Source: Rhodospirillales bacterium
GTDB taxonomy: Bacteria; Pseudomonadota; Alphaproteobacteria; Acetobacterales; Acetobacteraceae
Assembly (NCBI GenBank): GCA_028869315.1
Contig: JAGWSV010000030.1
Coordinates: 1 to 57,388, forward strand
DNA length: 57,388 nucleotides
Direction: 5' to 3'
Positions 54,365 to 57,388 of this stretch are shown piece by piece. The translations under genes and the position numbers were made by a program. Position 1 is the first letter of the stretch, and every line of letters starts with the position of its first letter. Below the pieces are notes generated by a model. It saw only the letters and a list, made by a program, of their open reading frames with translations. It did not search any database and was not told the origin of the DNA.

Positions 54365-55753
54365 ATGCAGGTCACCGAGACGCTCGCCGAAGGGTTGAAG
54401 CGCGCCTTTACCGTCGTGATCCCGGGGACGGAGGTGGAAAGCCGCCGCGCCGCCCGCTTCGCCGATCTCGGCAAGACCGTGCGCCTGCCCGGCTTCCGCC
54501 CCGGCAAGGTGCCGCTGCCGGTGTTGCGCCAGCGCTTCGGCTCCGCCGTCACCGCCGAGGTGATCGAACAGGCGGTGGGCGACTCCACGCGCCAGGTGCT
54601 GACCGACCGCGGCCTGCGTCCGGCGATGCAGCCCAAGGTCGACGTGGTGACCGCCGAGCCGGAAAAGGACCTCGAGTTCAAGGTGGAGCTCGAAATCCTG
54701 CCGGAGATCGCGCTGCCCGACTTCGCCTCCGTGGCGCTCACCCGCCTCAAGGCCGAGGTATCGGACGAAGCGATCGCCAAGGCGCTCGACAACCTCGCCC
54801 AGCGCAACCGCACCCTGACCGACCTCACCGCGGAGGAGCTGGGCGATCGCGGCGCGGCCAAGGGCGAGGTGGTCAAGCTCGACTATGTCGGTCGCGTGGA
54901 CGGCAACGCGTTCCCGGGCGGCACCGCGACCGACGCCGATATCGAGGTGGCCGGCCCCGGTTTCATCGAAGGCTTCTCCGAGCAGATCGAGGGCATCCGC
55001 CCGGGCGAGACCCGCACCATCACGGTGCGCTTCCCCGACCCGTACGGGGCGCCGGAGCTGGCCGGCAAGGAAGCCCAGTTCGAGATCGCGGCAAAGGCGA
55101 TCCGCCGCTCCGAAGTCCCGGCGATCGACGATGCCTTCGCCCAGAAGCTGAGCTTCGAGGCGCTGGACGAGCTGAAGGACCTCATTCGCCGCCAGATGCA
55201 GACGGAGTACGACCAGCTCGCCCGCCAGCGACTCAAGCGGGACCTGCTCGACCGCCTGAACGACCTCGCCACCTTCCCCGCGCCCGAGAGCCTGGTGAGC
55301 GCGGAATTCGACCAGATCTGGGCCCGGTTGGACGCCGACCGGCAGGCAGGCCGGCTCGACGCCGAGGACCAGACCAAGGACGAAGCGACCTTGCGTGCCG
55401 AATATCGGGCCATCGCCGAACGCCGGGTACGGCTCGGCCTGTTGCTGGCGGAGACCGGCCGCACCCACAACATCGTCGTGGCCCCGGAGGAGATGACCCG
55501 TGCCGTCCGTGCGGAAGCGGCGCGCTATCCCGGCCAGGAAGCCCAGGTGTTCGAGTTCTTCCGCAAGAACCCGCAAGCCGCCGAAACCCTGCGCGGACCG
55601 CTGTTCGAGGAGAAGGTCGTCGATTTCGTGCTCGAGCTGGCGCAGATCACCGATCAGCCGGTGACGCCGGAAGCCCTGGTGGAGGAGCCGGCTGCGGAAG
55701 CCGTGGCAGCAAGCCCGGCGACCACGGACAGCACCGCCACGCCCGAAGCGTGA
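54365..55753 (+). CDS. tig: Trigger factor
   Basis: A 462-residue ribosome-associated chaperone and peptidyl-prolyl isomerase. The N-terminal ribosome-binding signature reads [19 protein letters not shown], followed by the FKBP-type domain ([38 protein letters not shown]) and a helical C-terminal domain. The C-terminus ends in a low-complexity Ala/Glu/Thr tail. Start 54365 ([13 protein letters not shown]) follows AGGAGAG; the track start at 54167 runs through the tRNA. The order tig-clpP-clpX is conserved in proteobacteria. Confidence 0.96.
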   Translation: MQVTETLAEGLKRAFTVVIPGTEVESRRAARFADLGKTVRLPGFRPGKVPLPVLRQRFGSAVTAEVIEQAVGDSTRQVLTDRGLRPAMQPKVDVVTAEPEKDLEFKVELEILPEIALPDFASVALTRLKAEVSDEAIAKALDNLAQRNRTLTDLTAEELGDRGAAKGEVVKLDYVGRVDGNAFPGGTATDADIEVAGPGFIEGFSEQIEGIRPGETRTITVRFPDPYGAPELAGKEAQFEIAAKAIRRSEVPAIDDAFAQKLSFEALDELKDLIRRQMQTEYDQLARQRLKRDLLDRLNDLATFPAPESLVSAEFDQIWARLDADRQAGRLDAEDQTKDEATLRAEYRAIAERRVRLGLLLAETGRTHNIVVAPEEMTRAVRAEAARYPGQEAQVFEFFRKNPQAAETLRGPLFEEKVVDFVLELAQITDQPVTPEALVEEPAAEAVAASPATTDSTATPEA

Positions 55754-55791
55754 GGTTACGGATGCCGGCCCGCACCCCAGTCGATCTGATC

Positions 55792-55823
55792 GCGGTCGGG
55801 CGAACCACGTTCCGCCCGACCGC
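55792..55823 (+). terminator. 11-bp perfect hairpin between tig and clpP
   Basis: GCGGTCGGGCG-AACCACGTTC-CGCCCGACCGC forms a perfect 11-bp stem 39 nt after the tig stop, followed by TTTC. It probably attenuates readthrough into clpP or ends tig transcripts. Confidence 0.7.
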
Positions 55824-55883
55824 TTTCAGAAGGGCCGGTCGATCCCCATCTGCTCCCCACCCAGACCAACAAGGTGTTCACCC

Positions 55884-56528
55884 ATGAGGGATCGCGATCC
55901 CGCCCAGACCTACCTCAACACCCTGGTTCCCATGGTGGTCGAGCAGACCGCCCGTGGGGAGCGGTCGTTCGACATCTATTCCCGGCTGCTCAAGGAACGC
56001 ATCGTGTTCCTCACCGGGACGGTGTTCGACGAGGTCAGCAGCCTGGTCTGCGCCCAGCTGCTGTTCCTGGAGTCGGAGAATCCGAACAAGGACATCTCCT
56101 TCTACATTAACAGCCCGGGCGGCGTGGTGTCGGCCGGGCTCGCGATCTACGACACCATGCAATACATCCGCAGCCCGGTGAGCACGGTGTGCATCGGCAT
56201 GGCCGCCTCCATGGGCAGCCTGCTGCTGACCGCCGGCGCCAAGGGCAAGCGCTACGCGCTGCCGAACGCACGGATCATGGTTCATCAGCCCTCCGGCGGC
56301 GCGCAGGGCCAGGCAACCGACATCGAGATCCAGGCGCGCGAGATCCTGTCGCTGCGCAAGCGGCTGAACGAGATCTATGTCCGCCACACCGGCCAGCCGA
56401 TCGAGGCGATTGAGCGCAAGCTGGAGCGCGACAGCTACATGTCGGCCGAGGAAGCCCGCGAGTTCGGCCTGGTCGACGAGGTGGTCGAGAACAGGCCGAC
56501 CCCGGCCGAGGATGCGACGAAGTCCTGA
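55884..56528 (+). CDS. clpP: ATP-dependent Clp protease proteolytic subunit
   Basis: A 214-residue serine peptidase that forms a tetradecameric barrel with ClpX or ClpA. The catalytic triad is visible: Ser in [11 protein letters not shown], His in [10 protein letters not shown], Asp in the IQAREIL/RD region. It begins [36 protein letters not shown], the standard mature N-terminus with a short propeptide-like segment. clpX follows after 264 nt, leaving room for a separate promoter. Confidence 0.97.
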   Translation: MRDRDPAQTYLNTLVPMVVEQTARGERSFDIYSRLLKERIVFLTGTVFDEVSSLVCAQLLFLESENPNKDISFYINSPGGVVSAGLAIYDTMQYIRSPVSTVCIGMAASMGSLLLTAGAKGKRYALPNARIMVHQPSGGAQGQATDIEIQAREILSLRKRLNEIYVRHTGQPIEAIERKLERDSYMSAEEAREFGLVDEVVENRPTPAEDATKS

Positions 56529-56792
56529 CCATCTGCACGCAATCGCCGATCCGCTGCGCCCTGGATGGGGATTGCAGATCGCCGGTTTCGGCATAATTCT
56601 TGCAAAGAACTTCGCCCCGCAAGACGTCATCCCGCCTGTTCACCGTGTGCCGCCGGCAAGGACGCCGGCGCGGGCAGCGAAAACCAGCGGGGTGAATTCG
56701 CCTGTGCCCGCGTCGGCTCCGGTTCTTGTCCGGCGGCGCGGAGCGGGGTTAAACTGTAGTTTGGTCCCATCCCTAACGGGACAGGAGTGCGC

Positions 56793-57388
56793 ATGAGCAA
56801 GCCCGGCGAGTCCAAGAATACCCTCTACTGCTCGTTCTGCGGCAAGTCGCAGCACGAGGTGCGCAAGCTCATCGCAGGACCGACGGTGTTCATCTGCGAC
56901 GAATGCGTCGAGCTCTGCATGGACATCATCCGTGAGGAGCACAAAACGCATCTCGTGAAGTCGCGCGACGGGGTACCGACCCCGCGCGAGATCTGCAAGG
57001 TGCTGGACGACTACGTGATCGGCCAGGACCACGCCAAAAAGGTGCTGAGCGTCGCCGTCCACAATCACTACAAGCGGCTGGCGCACGGGCAGAAGAACAA
57101 CGACGTCGAGATCGCGAAGTCGAATATCCTGCTGCTCGGCCCGACCGGCTCGGGCAAGACCCTGCTGGCGCAGACCCTGGCGCGCATCCTCGATGTGCCG
57201 TTCACCATGGCCGATGCCACCACCCTGACCGAGGCCGGCTATGTGGGCGAGGATGTCGAGAACATCATCCTCAAACTGTTGCAGGCGGCCGACTACAACG
57301 TGGAGCGGGCGCAGCGCGGCATCGTCTACATCGACGAGGTCGACAAGATCAGCCGCAAGTCGGACAACCCGTCGATCACCCGCGACGT
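56793..57388 (+). CDS. clpX: ATP-dependent Clp protease ATP-binding subunit ClpX, 3'-truncated by the window
   Basis: The first 198 codons of the ClpX unfoldase; it is missing from the ORF track because no stop occurs before the window ends. The N-terminal zinc-binding domain has [11 protein letters not shown]...[10 protein letters not shown] (Cys4). The AAA+ domain follows with [23 protein letters not shown], Walker [33 protein letters not shown], and Walker [14 protein letters not shown] 56793 follows ACAGGAG. In the leader, GTCCC-ATCCCTAAC-GGGAC could form a small hairpin directly before the ribosome-binding site. Confidence 0.97.
   Translation, partial: MSKPGESKNTLYCSFCGKSQHEVRKLIAGPTVFICDECVELCMDIIREEHKTHLVKSRDGVPTPREICKVLDDYVIGQDHAKKVLSVAVHNHYKRLAHGQKNNDVEIAKSNILLLGPTGSGKTLLAQTLARILDVPFTMADATTLTEAGYVGEDVENIILKLLQAADYNVERAQRGIVYIDEVDKISRKSDNPSITRD

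Noticed and set aside
56572-56598. TTGCAG/CATAAT as a clpX promoter
   Set aside because: The spacer is only 14-15 nt and no consensus heat-shock promoter is evident; too weak to list as a feature.

Overview
The window is chromosomal DNA from a high-GC alphaproteobacterium. The best guess is Rhodospirillales/Acetobacteraceae, because of the tRNA-Leu(UAG)-tig-clpP-clpX order, pepA-holC, a UbiH-like hydroxylase, OtnK/OtnC, PrpD/PrpC, a lysine/alanine-repeat histone-like protein and very high GC. This is inferred from gene content only; there is no rRNA to anchor it. Coding density is high. I see no insertion sequence, integrase, prophage or CRISPR array. Nearly all of the very long ORFs in the track that oppose a recognisable gene are GC-rich shadows.

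Layout. 1-7.4 kb: end of a PhyH/EctD-like dioxygenase, an unusual NRAMP-family transporter, a patatin-like lipase with a CTGC-N3-GCAG palindrome upstream, an acyltransferase-3 membrane protein, a UbiH-type monooxygenase, and an Amt ammonium transporter with a sigma-54-like promoter. 7.4-12.6 kb: a minus-strand polysaccharide module (MOP flippase, polytopic membrane protein, Wzc/ExoP-like co-polymerase with kinase domain). 12.9-19.2 kb: an M20 amidohydrolase, diverging from a plus-strand run that starts at a perfect FNR/FixK box (DUF2934 protein, small membrane protein, Ca2+/cation antiporter, Ca2+-type P-ATPase, SpoIIAA-like protein). 19.2-28.7 kb: cytochrome P450, Gfo/Idh/MocA oxidoreductase, a tightly coupled hydantoinase / unknown membrane protein / D-carbamoylase operon, diverging prpD-prpC, and the histone H1-like gene with a strong terminator. 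28.7-34.0 kb (minus): otnC, otnK, a GT4 glycosyltransferase, holC, pepA. 34-43.9 kb: ferritin-like protein, LLM flavin oxidoreductase, DedA, N-acyl-D-amino-acid deacylase, a full-length 5-oxoprolinase, a VOC protein and an epoxide-hydrolase-like protein. 44-49.4 kb (minus): a branched-chain-amino-acid-type ABC operon (LivH, fused LivM-LivG, LivF, binding protein) ending in a metallo-beta-lactamase-fold lactonase-like gene. 49.7-54.1 kb: alpha/beta hydrolase, deazaflavin-type nitroreductase with a non-standard start, metallophosphoesterase, rsmD and a second ferritin-like protein. 54.2 kb to the end: tRNA-Leu, tig, clpP and the 5' part of clpX (absent from the ORF track because it runs off the window).

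How it fits together. The accessory part is rich in enzymes that open or strip modified amino acids: hydantoinase plus D-carbamoylase, N-acyl-D-amino-acid deacylase, 5-oxoprolinase and M20 amidohydrolase, together with a liv-type importer and propionate disposal (PrpC/PrpD). The most interesting signals are regulatory or structural: the FNR box leading a Ca2+-export cassette, the natural His-to-Glu change in Amt, three copies of an intergenic stem-loop repeat family, a repeat that begins exactly at stop codons, a shared terminator whose two arms each contain a stop codon, a TetR-type operator over a promoter, and two genes whose Shine-Dalgarno sequence points to a non-ATG/GTG/TTG start.
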